From Natronobacterium gregoryi SP2 (GTDB lineage: Archaea; Halobacteriota; Halobacteria; Halobacteriales; Natrialbaceae), in NCBI RefSeq assembly GCF_000230715.2, contig NC_019792.1, positions 2,976,001 to 3,040,000 of the forward strand: 64,000 bases of DNA, given 5' to 3'. Below the pieces are notes generated by a model that saw only the letters and a list, made by a program, of their open reading frames with translations, was not told where the DNA came from and did no database searches. The translations under genes were made by a program, and so were the position numbers. Positions 43,613 to 54,092 of the stretch are shown piece after piece (within the stretch, counting starts at the first letter, position 1; each line of letters starts with the position of its first letter).

Positions 43613-43945
43613 GTGTCCGAGTTCGACCATTCCGTCCGCGGCGTCGACGTCGACCCCGACACCCGGTGTGCTCACTACCACACAGACCGCGACGTCGTTG
43701 CGTTCAAGTTCGCCTGCTGTGAGACGTACTGGCCGTGCTTTCGCTGTCACGAAGAGATCGCCGACCACGACGCCGTACCGTGGCCCAGAGCGCGATTCGA
43801 CGAACCCACAGTGCTCTGTGGTGTCTGCCGGACCGAGCTCACAGTGCCGGCGTACCGCGAAGCTGACTATCGCTGTCCGTCGTGTAACGTGGCGTTCAAT
43901 CCCGGCTGTGCCGCCCACGCCGACCTGTACTTCGAGACGGATTGA
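43613..43945 (+). CDS. CHY zinc-finger protein
   Basis: 110 residues with the CHY-zinc ligands: [31 protein letters not shown] and [15 protein letters not shown]. In eukaryotic Pirh2 and its relatives this module binds several zinc ions; small free-standing prokaryotic forms have unknown roles. The start is the GTG at 43613. Its stop overlaps the region of the first possible mutS start. Confidence 0.85.
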   Translation: MSEFDHSVRGVDVDPDTRCAHYHTDRDVVAFKFACCETYWPCFRCHEEIADHDAVPWPRARFDEPTVLCGVCRTELTVPAYREADYRCPSCNVAFNPGCAAHADLYFETD

Positions 43946-43995
43946 TGGGCAACGACCAGCAAGCTATTTCCGCGTTCGGCGGCCGACCCGTAGGT

Positions 43996-46686
43996 ATGGA
44001 CCCGGCGCTTGGCCCTCCCGAAGCGATGGCTGAGAAACGCGACGAGCTGACGCCCATGATGGCTCAGTACCACGACCTCTGTGACCGATACGACGACGCG
44101 CTCGTTCTCTTCCAGGTCGGCGACTTCTACGAGACCTTCTGCGGTGCGGCCGAACGCACCGCGCGACTGCTCGAGGTGACGCTGACCAGCCGCGAGGATT
44201 CGACCGGCGAGTACCCGATGACTGGTATTCCGATCGACAACGCCGAGTCCTACATCGAGGAACTGCTCGAGGCGGGCTACCGGGTCGCGGTCGCCGACCA
44301 GGTCGAGGAGCCCGGCGAGTCGTCGGGCGTCGTCGACCGGGCTGTGACGCGGGTCATCACGCCGGGGACGCTCACCGAGGACGAACTGCTTGCCGGCGAC
44401 GACAACAACTTCGTCGCGGCGGTCGCTTGCAGCGGCGAGGAGGTCGCGCTCGCCTTACTCGATGTCTCGACCGGCGACTTCCTCGCGACGAGTTCGACCT
44501 CGAGCAAGGCCATCGCCGACGAGGTGAGCCGGTTCGACCCTGCAGAGGCAGTCGTCGGCCCCGGCGCACCGACGGGCGTTTTCCCCGACGACTGCATGGA
44601 GACGCCGTTCGACGAGGCCGTCTTCGAGCGCGAGCGAGCGGTTGAGACGGTCTCGGCGTACTTCCGGAATCCCGATGCGTTGCTCGCGACCGACGCCGAA
44701 ATTCGGGCCTGTGGGGCCTTGCTCGAGTACGCCGAGTACGCTCGCGGCAGCGAGAGCGAGGCCGAACTCGAGGCCGACGACGAGAGCGCCCGCCTCGAGT
44801 ACATCACCCACCTCACGCGGTACGATCCACGGGAGTACCTGCTGCTGGACGCCGTCGCCCTCCGGAGTCTCGAACTGTTCGAACCGCGTGCCGTCCACGG
44901 CCGGGACGAAGCGACGCTCGTCGGGGTTCTGGACGAGACCTCGAGCGCGCTGGGCGGTCGAAAACTGCGAGACTGGATTCGCCGACCGCTGCTCGAGCCT
45001 GCCCGGATCGAAGCGCGACTCGACGCGGTCGAAGAACTCCAGCGGTCGGTTCGGGCCCGCGAAAAATTGCAGGACCTCTTGTGGGACGTGTACGACCTCG
45101 AGCGACTGATCGGTCGGATCTCCCGGGAGCGGGCAAATGCCAGGGATCTGTGCTCGCTTCGGGCGACGCTTGCCGTCGTGCCGGACGTGCGGGCTCACCT
45201 CGCGGGCAGCGAGTGCGATCGACTCCAGCAACTCCACGCCGATCTCGATCCGCTCGCGGACATCCGCGAGTTGATCGAGGATTCGATCGTCGAGGACCCG
45301 CCGATCGAGATCACCGAGGGCGGGATCGTCGCCGAGGGGTACGACGAGAATCTGGACGCCCTCCGGCAGACAGCCCGCGATGGGAAACAGTGGATCGACG
45401 ACTTAGAGGAACGGGAACGCGAGCGCACCGGTATCGACTCCCTGAAGGTCGGCTACAACTCGGTGCATGGCTACTACATCGAAGTGACCAATCCGAACCT
45501 CGACTCGGTGCCCGACGACTATCAGCGCCGCCAGACGTTGAAAAACTCCGAGCGGTTCGCCACGCCGGCACTCAAAGAGCGCGAGGACGAGATCGTCGGT
45601 GCCGAAGAGCGCGCGGACGAACTCGAGTACGAACTGTTCCGCGAGGTCCGCAAGACGGTCGCCAACGAGGTCGAACGCGTTCAGGCCCTTGCCGATGCGC
45701 TCGCAACCGTCGATGCGCTCGTCTCGCTTGCCACCGTCGCCGCTCAGTACGACTACTGTCGGCCGGAGTTACTCGAGCGCGGCGACGACCTCGAGGTCGA
45801 GATCGAAGGTGGTCGCCACCCGGTCGTCGAGCGGACTCAGGAGTCGTTCGTTCCCAACGACGCTCGGTTCGCGGGCGACAGACGGCTGGCAGTGATTACA
45901 GGCCCCAACATGTCGGGAAAGTCGACCTACATGCGACAGGTGGCCCAGATCGTCCTGCTGGCACAGGTCGGCAGTTTCGTGCCGGCGAGGTCGGCACGGC
46001 TGACGCCCGTCGATCGCATCTTCACCCGAGTCGGCGCGAGCGACGACATCGCCGGCGGCCGGTCGACGTTCATGGTCGAGATGGACGAACTCGCGACCAT
46101 TCTGCGGGAGGCCGACGACCGCTCGCTGGTCCTGTTAGACGAGGTCGGTCGTGGTACTTCGACCGCGGACGGACTCGCCATCGCCCAGGCGATGACCGAA
46201 CACCTCCACGACGAGGTCGGCGCGACGACGCTGTTTGCGACCCACCACCACCCTCTGACCGAGGTCGCCGAGGACCTCGAGGACGCGTTCACGCTCCACT
46301 TCGAGGTCGACCAGGAAGACGGCGAAGTAGTCTTCCACCACGAGGTCGCACCCGGCGCGGCGACGGGATCATACGGCGTCGAGGTCGCGACGGCCGCGGG
46401 CGTTCCCGAACCGGTAGTCGCCCGCTCGCGGGAACTGGTAGCCGAAACGGCCGACGAACGACCGGACGACTCCGACTCACCAGCGGAGGCGACGCCGAAG
46501 CCCACGACTTCGGCAACCGCAGACGGTGGGGAACAAACTGCGCCTCGACAGTCCACCTCGGACGCACCGGGGCTTTCGTCCGACGTCGCGGCCGAACTCC
46601 AAGCACTCGAGGTCGCCCACATGACACCGGTCGAGGCACTCGCCGAACTCGACCGGTTGAAGCGACTGCTCGAGGACCGGCGTTAG
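43996..46686 (+). CDS. mutS: DNA mismatch repair ATPase MutS
   Basis: 896 residues from the ATG at 43996 ([11 protein letters not shown]). Mismatch-binding domain I has the [10 protein letters not shown] loop (Phe and Glu contacts). The connector, lever and clamp follow, and the C-terminal ABC ATPase has Walker [16 protein letters not shown] and the [18 protein letters not shown] signature region. A variable acidic/Ser-rich linker and an HhH-like tail end the protein. A start at 43945 is also possible. The stop TAG is part of a CTAG-ended repeat. Confidence 0.95.
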   Translation: MDPALGPPEAMAEKRDELTPMMAQYHDLCDRYDDALVLFQVGDFYETFCGAAERTARLLEVTLTSREDSTGEYPMTGIPIDNAESYIEELLEAGYRVAVADQVEEPGESSGVVDRAVTRVITPGTLTEDELLAGDDNNFVAAVACSGEEVALALLDVSTGDFLATSSTSSKAIADEVSRFDPAEAVVGPGAPTGVFPDDCMETPFDEAVFERERAVETVSAYFRNPDALLATDAEIRACGALLEYAEYARGSESEAELEADDESARLEYITHLTRYDPREYLLLDAVALRSLELFEPRAVHGRDEATLVGVLDETSSALGGRKLRDWIRRPLLEPARIEARLDAVEELQRSVRAREKLQDLLWDVYDLERLIGRISRERANARDLCSLRATLAVVPDVRAHLAGSECDRLQQLHADLDPLADIRELIEDSIVEDPPIEITEGGIVAEGYDENLDALRQTARDGKQWIDDLEERERERTGIDSLKVGYNSVHGYYIEVTNPNLDSVPDDYQRRQTLKNSERFATPALKEREDEIVGAEERADELEYELFREVRKTVANEVERVQALADALATVDALVSLATVAAQYDYCRPELLERGDDLEVEIEGGRHPVVERTQESFVPNDARFAGDRRLAVITGPNMSGKSTYMRQVAQIVLLAQVGSFVPARSARLTPVDRIFTRVGASDDIAGGRSTFMVEMDELATILREADDRSLVLLDEVGRGTSTADGLAIAQAMTEHLHDEVGATTLFATHHHPLTEVAEDLEDAFTLHFEVDQEDGEVVFHHEVAPGAATGSYGVEVATAAGVPEPVVARSRELVAETADERPDDSDSPAEATPKPTTSATADGGEQTAPRQSTSDAPGLSSDVAAELQALEVAHMTPVEALAELDRLKRLLEDRR

Positions 46687-46770
46687 TGGCGGGCCAAGCC
46701 TGCACTGCGGGGCCGAATCTGGCGGTGTGGCTCGATTCGGCCCGTCAGTCGACGGTTGGGACGGTACTAG
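46683..46770. repeat. CTAG-ended MITE-like repeat M2, copy 1
   Basis: An 88-bp element from TTAGTGGCGGGCCAAGCC to GTTGGGACGGTACTAG; a copy with the same length lies at 56775-56862. The mutS stop codon is within the left end. Confidence 0.65.
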
Positions 46771-47012
46771 ATCGATCGACCGTATCCACACGTGGGACAG
46801 TGCATACGCCCTTGGGAAATAAGCAGATACGACCGATTACACTTGCCACACTCGCCAGCGACCGAGACGCCCTGTTCCTGGGCGACTCCGGACAGCGTGT
46901 TGCGGAGGAGTTGCTGTTCTCGCTCGAGAGTGTCGAGTCGGCGACGGAGCGAGTGTTCCGTCGGCGAGAGGGATCTGCCAGGCCGTTTCCGGGATGGTCT
47001 CGATTGGTACAT
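46767..47012 (-). CDS. Small zinc-ribbon protein with coiled-coil
   Basis: 81 residues. A helical part (about 20-50, RRRLDTLEREQQLLRNTLS) is followed by a zinc ribbon, CGKCNRSYLL and CPTCGYGRSI, at the C terminus. The stop codon lies in the M2 repeat end. A TATATAAG box is present at about 47064-47071 on the minus strand. No named family. Confidence 0.65.
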   Translation of the reverse strand: MYQSRPSRKRPGRSLSPTEHSLRRRLDTLEREQQLLRNTLSGVAQEQGVSVAGECGKCNRSYLLISQGRMHCPTCGYGRSI

Positions 47013-47135
47013 AGGAGGTGTACGGATTCCTGGAACAAAACTCTATAGACCGGGTGACGGATGCTTATATACTTGTGTTTCGACCAGTCGTTGTTCGAGA
47101 AAGTAAACACGACAGTACCGAGGGGCGCGCCGCAT

Positions 47136-47515
47136 TCAGGAACGAATCTGCAGCGGGCGTCCTGTGACGTACCTCGGGGCCAAGTGGCTCGAGACGCGAA
47201 GCGTCTCGTCATCACGGAAGACACGTCTTCCGTCCGACCCCGAGGCACTCGTCATGCTCAACTTGTAGATCCGGGCCAGCGGCGACGCTTCGCCGAGCGA
47301 GTCGTCGTAGGAGTAGTCCTCGGTGACGAACTCGGCGTCGCCACCTCACGCGGCAAACGAGTGCTTGGGGTGACGGCTTCGGTGGACGCCCTGATACGAG
47401 CGGAAGCACTCGGGGATCGCACCCATGTCCCGTGTCGGCGTCAGCGCCGGCCGGTACGGCAGCATCCCCTCGCGGCGGGCGCGATGGGCTTCTGGGTCGG
47501 CGACCGAACCGCGGT
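47136..47515 (-). pseudogene. AAC(3)-type aminoglycoside N-acetyltransferase pseudogene
   Basis: The minus strand encodes ADPEAHRARREGMLPYRPAL then TPTRDMGAIPECFRSYQGVH, RSRHPKHSFAA, a TGA at 47346-47348, and GGDAEFVTEDYSYDDSLGEA, SPLARIYKL. This is the substrate- and acetyl-CoA-binding core of the AAC(3) (Antibiotic_NAT) family; the stop replaces an aromatic or small residue. The frame breaks up on both sides, so no complete enzyme can be made. Confidence 0.7.
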
Positions 47516-47921
47516 TCGGTCGGACTCCGAACGGTCGGCCTCGTCGTTCCCGGCGTCACGGGCCCGCGTGCCTGGGGACCGATCCGTCGCCGACTACCGG
47601 GGCTCCCGCCCGGAGTCACCGGGAGAGGCGAGTAAATCGCGTCACGCTCTCGTTGACCGAATGTTACACGCGTTTTCCGACCCAGAAAATCCCCTCTGAC
47701 CACTAATATGGACCCCGTCGTAACTGAAACCGGGGTGGTCACAGGCCCCGGCTCCCACTCCCGAGTGATCCCCCCGTTTCCCGACCGCCAGTCGATCGGC
47801 GATCGTTCGCGTGACGCCATCTCGCCCTGTGGCGTCACGTTCGCCGTTCGATCCCCCTTCCACGTCGCTTCGGCCCTATCCGCGCCAGCACACGTTTTGA
47901 TCCCCAGAAGCCGCTGTCCGA
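47516..47921. other. Decayed region upstream of the AAC(3) remnant
   Basis: About 400 bases with no coherent gene. Frames are Pro/Arg/Ser-rich and lack motifs. It may contain the lost 5' part of the acetyltransferase gene. Confidence 0.35.
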
Positions 47922-48230
47922 TCAGTGGTGTCCGTACAGCGAGTAGGTGATCGCGACCAGTCCCAACAGACGGCTCACGTTCTCGAAAAAGACCGTCACG
48001 ACCTGTTGTGCGCCGGTAAACGTGTTGATCGTTACGTTCACGAGAAACGGACAGAGCGTGAGCAAAAGCAGTCCGATGGCGAGATAGAACATCGACCGCG
48101 CGTCGTTGCGACGGTAACCGCGATAGGCCTGGTAGGCGATGATCGTCCCGAGAAGTGCAACGAGAAAGAGACTCGCCACAGTCAGCAACTCGAACGGCGA
48201 CGCCTCGCCGATCCTGACGACGTCGCTCAT
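47922..48230 (-). CDS. Small three-helix membrane protein of the winged-helix pair
   Basis: 102 residues with three hydrophobic helices (about 15-35, 46-66, 78-97) and a short polar loop rich in Arg and Tyr (YQAYRGYRRND). It matches the haloarchaeal DUF7521-like type (from memory, not searched). The ATG at 48230 overlaps the stop of the winged-helix gene by four bases. Such regulator/membrane pairs recur in Halobacteria, but their role is unknown. Confidence 0.7.
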   Translation of the reverse strand: MSDVVRIGEASPFELLTVASLFLVALLGTIIAYQAYRGYRRNDARSMFYLAIGLLLLTLCPFLVNVTINTFTGAQQVVTVFFENVSRLLGLVAITYSLYGHH

Positions 48231-48574
48231 CGCATCCCCTCCCACATTCGGGTGAACTTGTCCGCGACGTCTTCCTCGCGATACGAGAGCTCGAGGTCGA
48301 ACGTGCCGTCTTCGAGGGTCAACTCGAGTCGTTCGAGGTTCGCGCTGTAGACGCTGTAGTGGTTGCCGTCGGTGGCGAGTTCCGTCTCTTCTGTGACGAG
48401 GCGACACTCCTCGAGGCGGTCGAGACGGCGATAAATCGTCGGTAAAGACGCGTCACACCGTTCGCTCAGGGTACTGGCAGACATGGGTTCGACGCTCGTA
48501 TAGGTGAGGATCTCCCGGGCGTACTCGTCGTCGAGGACGGCAAGCACCGTCGACAGATCCGTCTCCTCACTCAC
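48227..48574 (-). CDS. ArsR-like winged-helix regulator
   Basis: 115 residues with an ArsR-type winged helix over about 5-75: LDDEYAREILTYTSVEPMSA and CDASLPTIYRRLDRLEECRL. A C-terminal strand and helix follow. It forms an operon with the small membrane protein. There are no metal-site cysteines except one in CDAS, so it is likely not a metal sensor. The signal is unknown. Confidence 0.75.
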   Translation of the reverse strand: MSEETDLSTVLAVLDDEYAREILTYTSVEPMSASTLSERCDASLPTIYRRLDRLEECRLVTEETELATDGNHYSVYSANLERLELTLEDGTFDLELSYREEDVADKFTRMWEGMR

Positions 48575-49170
48575 TGGTACCGGGTCGTTCCGGTAGTAGT
48601 ATCAAAAACGGTCCGGTTTTTCTGGGTGAGAAAACGCCGATTCGGCGGCGACTTCGCACCGCAGCTCCGGTCGTTCACCGGCCAGAAACACCGTTACAGG
48701 CCGCTACCGAACTCGATCTTGCTTCGATCCGTTCGACGGACGGAGAACGGGGATGGTCAACGGACGTTCTGGCGGTTCGCTGGTGAAGCCGTGCCAACGG
48801 CCGAACCGTGGCTTCGGATCGGTCACCCCGCTCGAGTGGTGGATGGCGCGGCGGACTCGTCGGTGAGAACAGGGAGCCTGTGGGATGCGGCTATCCGGCC
48901 CGGAAAGGGGCTCAGAGCGGTAGTCTCACTGCTATGGGGGTTCTAGTGACCGTCGACGAGCCGAAGGTAGGGCATTCGTAACGGCGCGAGAAGTCTGGTA
49001 CAACCCTGGGACGGTGAGTACGGCCTCATTTACTATCCTGTCGCTCCAGATGAGTGTACAGACGAGATGACCGAATCGATTCAACGCCGGTTTCGCTCGA
49101 TTGCGAGGCGGTTGATCGGCCGCGAAAGGACGTATCGCTGCCGCTCCCGTCAGCGACATGGGGGACGACC
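48575..49170. other. Intergenic region before the glycan locus
   Basis: About 600 bases without a convincing gene. No repeat of the R1, R2, M1 or M2 types was found. The promoter of the polysaccharide deacetylase should lie in its last 150 bases. Confidence 0.4.
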
Positions 49171-50217
49171 ATGACTGGTGGCTCCGCCCGCGCCCTCGAG
49201 GCCGACGCCCTCCCCGACGACGCCGAGTTTGCACTCTGTCTCACCCACGACGTCGACCGGCCGTACAAAGGACTTCGTGGGCTGTACTACGCGATCCAGG
49301 AGCGTCCCGCGTACCACCTCCGGACCGTCTTCGGCGACGACAACCCCTACTGGCAGTTCGAGGACATCGTGGCACTCGAGGACGACCTCGGCGTTCGATC
49401 GGCGTTTTACTTCCTGAACGAACAGCATCTGTTCAGCGATCGGCCGCTCCGCGACTGGCTCGATCCGGCCAACTGGGTGCAACACCTCGGTCGGTACGAC
49501 CTTACCGACGACGACCTCGTCGACGTCGTCGAACGGCTTGTGGACGGCGGGTGGGAGGTCGGGTTGCACGGCTCCTATCACACCCGGGACGACCGAACGC
49601 GGCTCCGCGAGGAGAAGCAGGTTCTCGAGCGCGTCACCGGGCAGTCGGTTTCGGGTGGGCGGCAACATCACCTCCGACTGTCGGTGCCCGAGACGTGGCG
49701 ACACTACCGGTCGATCGGACTCGCCTACGACGCGACCCTCGGGTCGACGACTGCGTGTGGGTTCTACCACGGCTACCGGCCGCGAAAGCCGTTCGGAGAC
49801 GAGTTCCTCGTCTTCCCGCTGACGATCATGGACCAGGCGCTACCGGACCCGGGTCGCGAGTTCGCGGCCGCTCGCCGGACCTGCGAGCGATTGCTGACCG
49901 AGGCTGCCGAGAACGACGCCGTGATGACGGTCCTGTGGCATCCGCGCTTTTTCAGTGAACGGGAGTTTCCCGGATACCGACGCCTCTACCGATGGCTCGT
50001 CGAGCGAGCGGAAGAACGGGACGCCTGGATCGGATCGCCGGAAGCGTTCTGCGAGACGCTCGAGTCGGCCGGCGAGGCGTCCGACGGCGAGGGCACAGAG
50101 GGCACTCGAGAGACGCCTGGAGACGAAGCGGCTGAACTGGCGACGTCGACGCCGCCCCGGCGTGATTTGCCGACGGCGAAGGGCAGTGGGAGAGACAGGG
50201 GGAGGGGTGACTCATGA
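49171..50217 (+). CDS. Polysaccharide deacetylase-like protein
   Basis: 348 residues. The NodB-type fold is visible: CLTHDVDRP (metal Asp pair), VGLHGSYHTRDD (the His pair) and MTVLWHPRFFSE near the C terminus. A long acidic tail (about 300-348) is probably disordered. Family members remove N-acetyl groups from surface sugars. I chose the ATG at 49171 (MTGGSARALEAD); the frame to 49054 lacks similarity. It overlaps the next gene by four bases. Confidence 0.8.
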   Translation: MTGGSARALEADALPDDAEFALCLTHDVDRPYKGLRGLYYAIQERPAYHLRTVFGDDNPYWQFEDIVALEDDLGVRSAFYFLNEQHLFSDRPLRDWLDPANWVQHLGRYDLTDDDLVDVVERLVDGGWEVGLHGSYHTRDDRTRLREEKQVLERVTGQSVSGGRQHHLRLSVPETWRHYRSIGLAYDATLGSTTACGFYHGYRPRKPFGDEFLVFPLTIMDQALPDPGREFAAARRTCERLLTEAAENDAVMTVLWHPRFFSEREFPGYRRLYRWLVERAEERDAWIGSPEAFCETLESAGEASDGEGTEGTRETPGDEAAELATSTPPRRDLPTAKGSGRDRGRGDS

Positions 50218-51539
50218 TCGGACGCGAACGGAGACTGGCGGCCGTGGCCGCCGTCATCGCGCTCGTGGTTCTCGGGAGCGTCGGGGGCGTCGCCGGCCAG
50301 GTTATCGCACAGTCCGACGAGAACGCGACGCCAGACGCTTACGTCGTCGAGCAGGGCGACGCCTGCCAGCAGATAGAGCCGCTATCGACGGCTGAATCGG
50401 TCGATTCGTTCTACGACTATCGGAACCACGAGACCCATCCCGAAGGGGTCGACCGGCTGTACAGCTCGTACGGCACCACACACCTTCAGGAGAACAACGC
50501 GAGTCTCCTCTTCCTTCACGAAGGGACAGACGGCATCAGCCTCGTGATGGTCCACGATCGGGTCGACGGGAACACGACCGGCGGCGTCGCGTCGTTCGAC
50601 GTCATCGGACTCCCCCACGAAGCCAAGTGGGAAGTCAAGAACGACGACTACGACGGTCCGACTAACATGGACGAGTTCGACCGCGGCGACGGCTGGGCCA
50701 GCGCCGACTGGATCTGGATCGAGAGTCGAACCGGCGGCGGCGCGATCCAGGGCGGTCTCAACGATCCGTTCGCGGTGACGGTCCACCCAGCGTTCAACGA
50801 GGACGCCGAGTACTACGAGGACGACGACCTCTACGATCCCGACTGGTACGATGGCGGCGAGATCGAGGAGTGGCACGTTCTGTCCGGTGACGCGACCAGC
50901 CCCGTCCGCTCGGAACTCGGATCGCTCTCCGAACCGGTGACGATCCGAACCGGCACGTGTGACGAGCCGACCGTGACCTACGGCTTGACCGACGACGGCA
51001 TCGCCGCGACGGTCGAAGCGCCCTCGCCCGACGACGTCGCCCGACTCCAGCCGACCAACGGCACCACCGACGATGTCCGGTTCGAGCACGTCGACGTGAC
51101 CGACCTCGAGGGGACCGAGACGGTCACTTTCGAGAACGACCAGCCGGACGGCTTCCCCGCCGCTCCCGACGATCGGGAGTCGCTGGGCTCGCTCGCGGCA
51201 GCAACTACCCAGCCCGTCACGGCGACAGTTAGCTTCAGTGTCGACGCCGCCACACTCGAGGACGCGGGACTCGAGCCCGAGCGTGTCGCGCTCTACGAGA
51301 GCGACGGCGGCGAGTGGGAGGAGTCAGAGACGACGCTGACCGACGAGACGGGGGCTGCCTACTACTTTACCGCGGAGGTCTCCTCGCTCGAGAGACTGAC
51401 AGTCGCGGAAAGCGAGGAGGCCGAGGCCACGTCCGAAGGGGACGTTTCTTCTGTGCCTGGGTTCGGATTCGTCGTCACGTTGAGTGTCTTTCTGGCGCTT
51501 GCGCTCACCGCTGCGTGGACGGCGAGGGCGCGCTCGTAG
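50214..51539 (+). CDS. Secreted surface protein with PGF-CTERM
   Basis: 441 residues. A signal peptide (about 1-33) is followed by an extracellular acidic region without a recognised domain (about 34-370), with multiple N-glycosylation sites (NAT, NAS, NTT, NGT). The C terminus is SSVPGFGFVVTLSVFLALAL and a basic tail, a PGF-CTERM sorting signal for archaeosortase A. The protein is therefore lipid-anchored on the cell surface. It is coupled to the deacetylase by a four-base overlap, so both probably act on the same surface glycan. Confidence 0.75.
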   Translation: MIGRERRLAAVAAVIALVVLGSVGGVAGQVIAQSDENATPDAYVVEQGDACQQIEPLSTAESVDSFYDYRNHETHPEGVDRLYSSYGTTHLQENNASLLFLHEGTDGISLVMVHDRVDGNTTGGVASFDVIGLPHEAKWEVKNDDYDGPTNMDEFDRGDGWASADWIWIESRTGGGAIQGGLNDPFAVTVHPAFNEDAEYYEDDDLYDPDWYDGGEIEEWHVLSGDATSPVRSELGSLSEPVTIRTGTCDEPTVTYGLTDDGIAATVEAPSPDDVARLQPTNGTTDDVRFEHVDVTDLEGTETVTFENDQPDGFPAAPDDRESLGSLAAATTQPVTATVSFSVDAATLEDAGLEPERVALYESDGGEWEESETTLTDETGAAYYFTAEVSSLERLTVAESEEAEATSEGDVSSVPGFGFVVTLSVFLALALTAAWTARARS

Positions 51540-51625
51540 TCTTTCGGGCCCCGGGTCGAAACAGGAAACGGACGACGGGCAAGCCAGCCCCTAAGGGCGG
51601 CCAGGGGCGATACCCGCGTAACGCG

Positions 51626-52828
51626 ATGAACGTTCGAACGGCAGTCGGTGACGAGCTGAAGGCGCTGTGGGCTGGCGGCAAAGGGACGTCTCTCGTCGTG
51701 GTTGCGACCGCGTGGGGGCTGTTGGTGGGGGCACGGATGATCTATCCGGTCGTGTTGCCGTACCTGCAGGATACCTACGGACTGAGCCTCTCCGTTGCTG
51801 GCCTGCTCGTGACGGTGCTGTGGCTGTTCGGTTCGCTCGGGCAGCTCCCGGGTGGCCTGCTCGCGGACAGGTACGACGAGCGCCTGCTTCTGACTGCGAG
51901 CACGCTGATCGTCGCCGTCGCACTCGGTGCCGTCGTCACCTCGGCGTCGCCGGTCGTTCTCTTTCTCGCAACTGCCGTCTGGGGGCTTGGCCACTCGCTG
52001 TACCCGATCGCACGGATTACCTTCCTCTCGAATCGCTATGCCGACCGGCTCGGGAGTGCACTCGGCGTGACGATGGCGACCGGGGACGTCGGGCAGACCG
52101 TGTTGCCACCCATCGCCGCTGCTATCGCCGCCGCGGTCGCGTGGCAGGCCGGTCTCGGGTTCGTGGCACCGTTGCTCTTCCTGGGGAGTATCGTCATCTT
52201 CGTCGTGCTCCCGACGACGGGTTCGTCGACGGAGCCGGCAAACAGCACCTCTCTCAGGGACACGCTGGGTATCCTGACGGAACTCCGAAATCCTGCGATG
52301 GGGTTTATGTCGGCGATTCTTTTCCTCTACATCTTCATCTGGCAGTCGTTCACGGCGTTCTACCCGACGTATCTGACGAGCGTCAAAGAGCTCTCGCCGT
52401 CGGTGGCGAGTCTCCTGTTCGGCCTGTTCTTCGCGGTCGGCGTCGTCGTCAAGCCCGTCGCGGGAGCTGCCTACGATCGAATCGGGATGCGTGGCTCGCT
52501 CGTTATCGTTCTCCTGCCGCCGGTCGTGGGGTTCACACTACTGCCTCTCGTCGACAGTGTGTGGGTCCTCGTCGGCGTGACGGCACTGATCAGCACGATG
52601 CTCGGCTCGGGCGCGATCACGCAGTCGTACCTGGCCGACTCGTTCTCCGAGGAAATGCAAGGGACCGGACTCGGCGTGATCCGGACCGCGACGGCGACGC
52701 TCGGTGCCGGCGGACCAGTACTGTTCGGCGTGATAGCGGACTACGGCTTCTTCGATCAAGGATACTTCGCTCTCGCCGGGATCATGGCCGTCGTCATCCT
52801 ACTGACGCTCCGGATGCCGCGATCCTGA
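51626..52828 (+). CDS. Major facilitator superfamily transporter
   Basis: 400 residues with 12 membrane helices. The loop 2-3 signature is GGLLADRYDERLLL, and the second-half motif AGAAYDRIGMRGSL is also present. The pattern (SVAGLLVTVLWLFGSLGQ) fits the organic anion or sugar/drug branch of MFS. I chose the ATG at 51626 (MNVRTAVGDEL). Substrate unknown; it stands among glycan genes and may export a precursor or import a substrate. Confidence 0.8.
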   Translation: MNVRTAVGDELKALWAGGKGTSLVVVATAWGLLVGARMIYPVVLPYLQDTYGLSLSVAGLLVTVLWLFGSLGQLPGGLLADRYDERLLLTASTLIVAVALGAVVTSASPVVLFLATAVWGLGHSLYPIARITFLSNRYADRLGSALGVTMATGDVGQTVLPPIAAAIAAAVAWQAGLGFVAPLLFLGSIVIFVVLPTTGSSTEPANSTSLRDTLGILTELRNPAMGFMSAILFLYIFIWQSFTAFYPTYLTSVKELSPSVASLLFGLFFAVGVVVKPVAGAAYDRIGMRGSLVIVLLPPVVGFTLLPLVDSVWVLVGVTALISTMLGSGAITQSYLADSFSEEMQGTGLGVIRTATATLGAGGPVLFGVIADYGFFDQGYFALAGIMAVVILLTLRMPRS

Positions 52829-52830
52829 AG

Positions 52831-53949
52831 TCAGTCCCCTCCCACGCCGACCGACCGCGCCGACTCGCGTTCCGCCCACCGACCGAACTGCTCGACCGAC
52901 TCGAGAGCGTCGACCTCGCCGCGAGCCGTCGCCACGTCGACGATGAGTTCGGTGAGATTCGCCTTGTCCGTAAGGAACTCGTCACGGCGTCGCCGCCAGG
53001 TTTCGTCGACCGTCTCGTCGCCGAGCAACGCCTCGAGACGCTCGAGAATTGCCTCGGCTTCGGCGACGTTGTGGATGAGTCCCTGGCTCTCGAGGGCGAC
53101 GAAGTTTCCCATGTCGTCGTCGCCGACGAAGGAGTTCGAGCGGATCGCTGGCGTCCCGAGCAGGGCGGCCTCCGTGACCATCGTCTGCGTGTCGGCCACG
53201 AGCAGGTTCGCTTCGGCGAGCGCGTCGTGCATCAGTGCGGGGTGAAGGTCGAACGGTCGGGCCGGCAGCCCCTCGAGGCCGGTCTCGCCGCTCTCGTCCG
53301 AGACGAGGACGGTGACATCTTCGGCGAGTCGCTCGACGATCCGGCGGCGATCCGCCCCTGTCAGGCCGTGCTTGCCGACATCGTGCTGGGAGCCGAAGGC
53401 GTTGAGCCGGAGGATGGCGTAGGGCTCGTCGGCCCCGAGGTCGAGCCGCTCTCGTATCTCGGGGTTGGGATCGTAGATCTCGGGATGGAGGTACGCACAC
53501 TCTTTGAACCCGGGGAAAACGTAGTGGTGGTCGCCCAGATCCTTGCGAAACGTGTCGGGGGTGAGAATTGCTCGAGCGAACGGCGTCGAGACGGTGTGGT
53601 CGAACGACGCGGGCTCGGAATCGATCAGCAACACCGTCGGTGTCCGGACGACGGCACCAGTGTGGGCCGCGTAGCCCCCCATCCCGAAGACCAGGTCGGG
53701 ATCGTAGCGGCGGGCGAGCCGGATCGCCCGCGCGTAGTGGGCTGGTAGCCGACTCAAAAGCGATCCCTTGGAGGTGTCACACGCACCGTAGACCTCGTAG
53801 GGGAGGTCGTACCACTCGAGCAGATCGACCGTGCAGGTGTAATCCCGGGCGAGCACCAGGACCTCGTCCCCACGGTCTGCGAGCCGCTCGATCGCGTGTT
53901 TGTACAGGTGAACGTGGGCCGGCGTGTTCGTGAAAAACAGGTATCTCAT
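52831..53949 (-). CDS. DUF354 glycosyltransferase-like protein
   Basis: 372 residues with a GT-B-like fold typical of DUF354: N-terminal YLFFTNTPAHVHLYKHAIER, LVFGMGGYAAHTGAVVRTP, and the second-domain motifs VSDESGETGLEGLP and VADTQTMVTEAALLGTPAIR. DUF354 proteins resemble UDP-GlcNAc 2-epimerases and glycosyltransferases and recur in archaeal polysaccharide loci. It is on the opposite strand to the neighbours. Confidence 0.8.
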   Translation of the reverse strand: MRYLFFTNTPAHVHLYKHAIERLADRGDEVLVLARDYTCTVDLLEWYDLPYEVYGACDTSKGSLLSRLPAHYARAIRLARRYDPDLVFGMGGYAAHTGAVVRTPTVLLIDSEPASFDHTVSTPFARAILTPDTFRKDLGDHHYVFPGFKECAYLHPEIYDPNPEIRERLDLGADEPYAILRLNAFGSQHDVGKHGLTGADRRRIVERLAEDVTVLVSDESGETGLEGLPARPFDLHPALMHDALAEANLLVADTQTMVTEAALLGTPAIRSNSFVGDDDMGNFVALESQGLIHNVAEAEAILERLEALLGDETVDETWRRRRDEFLTDKANLTELIVDVATARGEVDALESVEQFGRWAERESARSVGVGGD

Positions 53950-54092
53950 GCTGACGGTAACGTCTCCTGATCGAAGGGTGAACCGTCGAGAGGGTTTGTT
54001 ATCAGGCTCGTACCGCTCGTAACGCCGACCGGACGCCGAGAAGTCCGCACCTGCAATCCGGCGACGCGCGGACCGTCTGGCGGTAGCGAGCG

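Noticed and set aside
45081-47048. A 655-codon plus-strand frame at the 3' half of mutS
   Set aside because: Out-of-frame reading of mutS continuing into a zinc-ribbon gene; Arg-rich shadow.
51667-53748. A 693-codon plus-strand open frame
   Set aside because: It overlaps the MFS gene in another frame and the DUF354 gene in antisense; the product is Arg-rich and has no motif.
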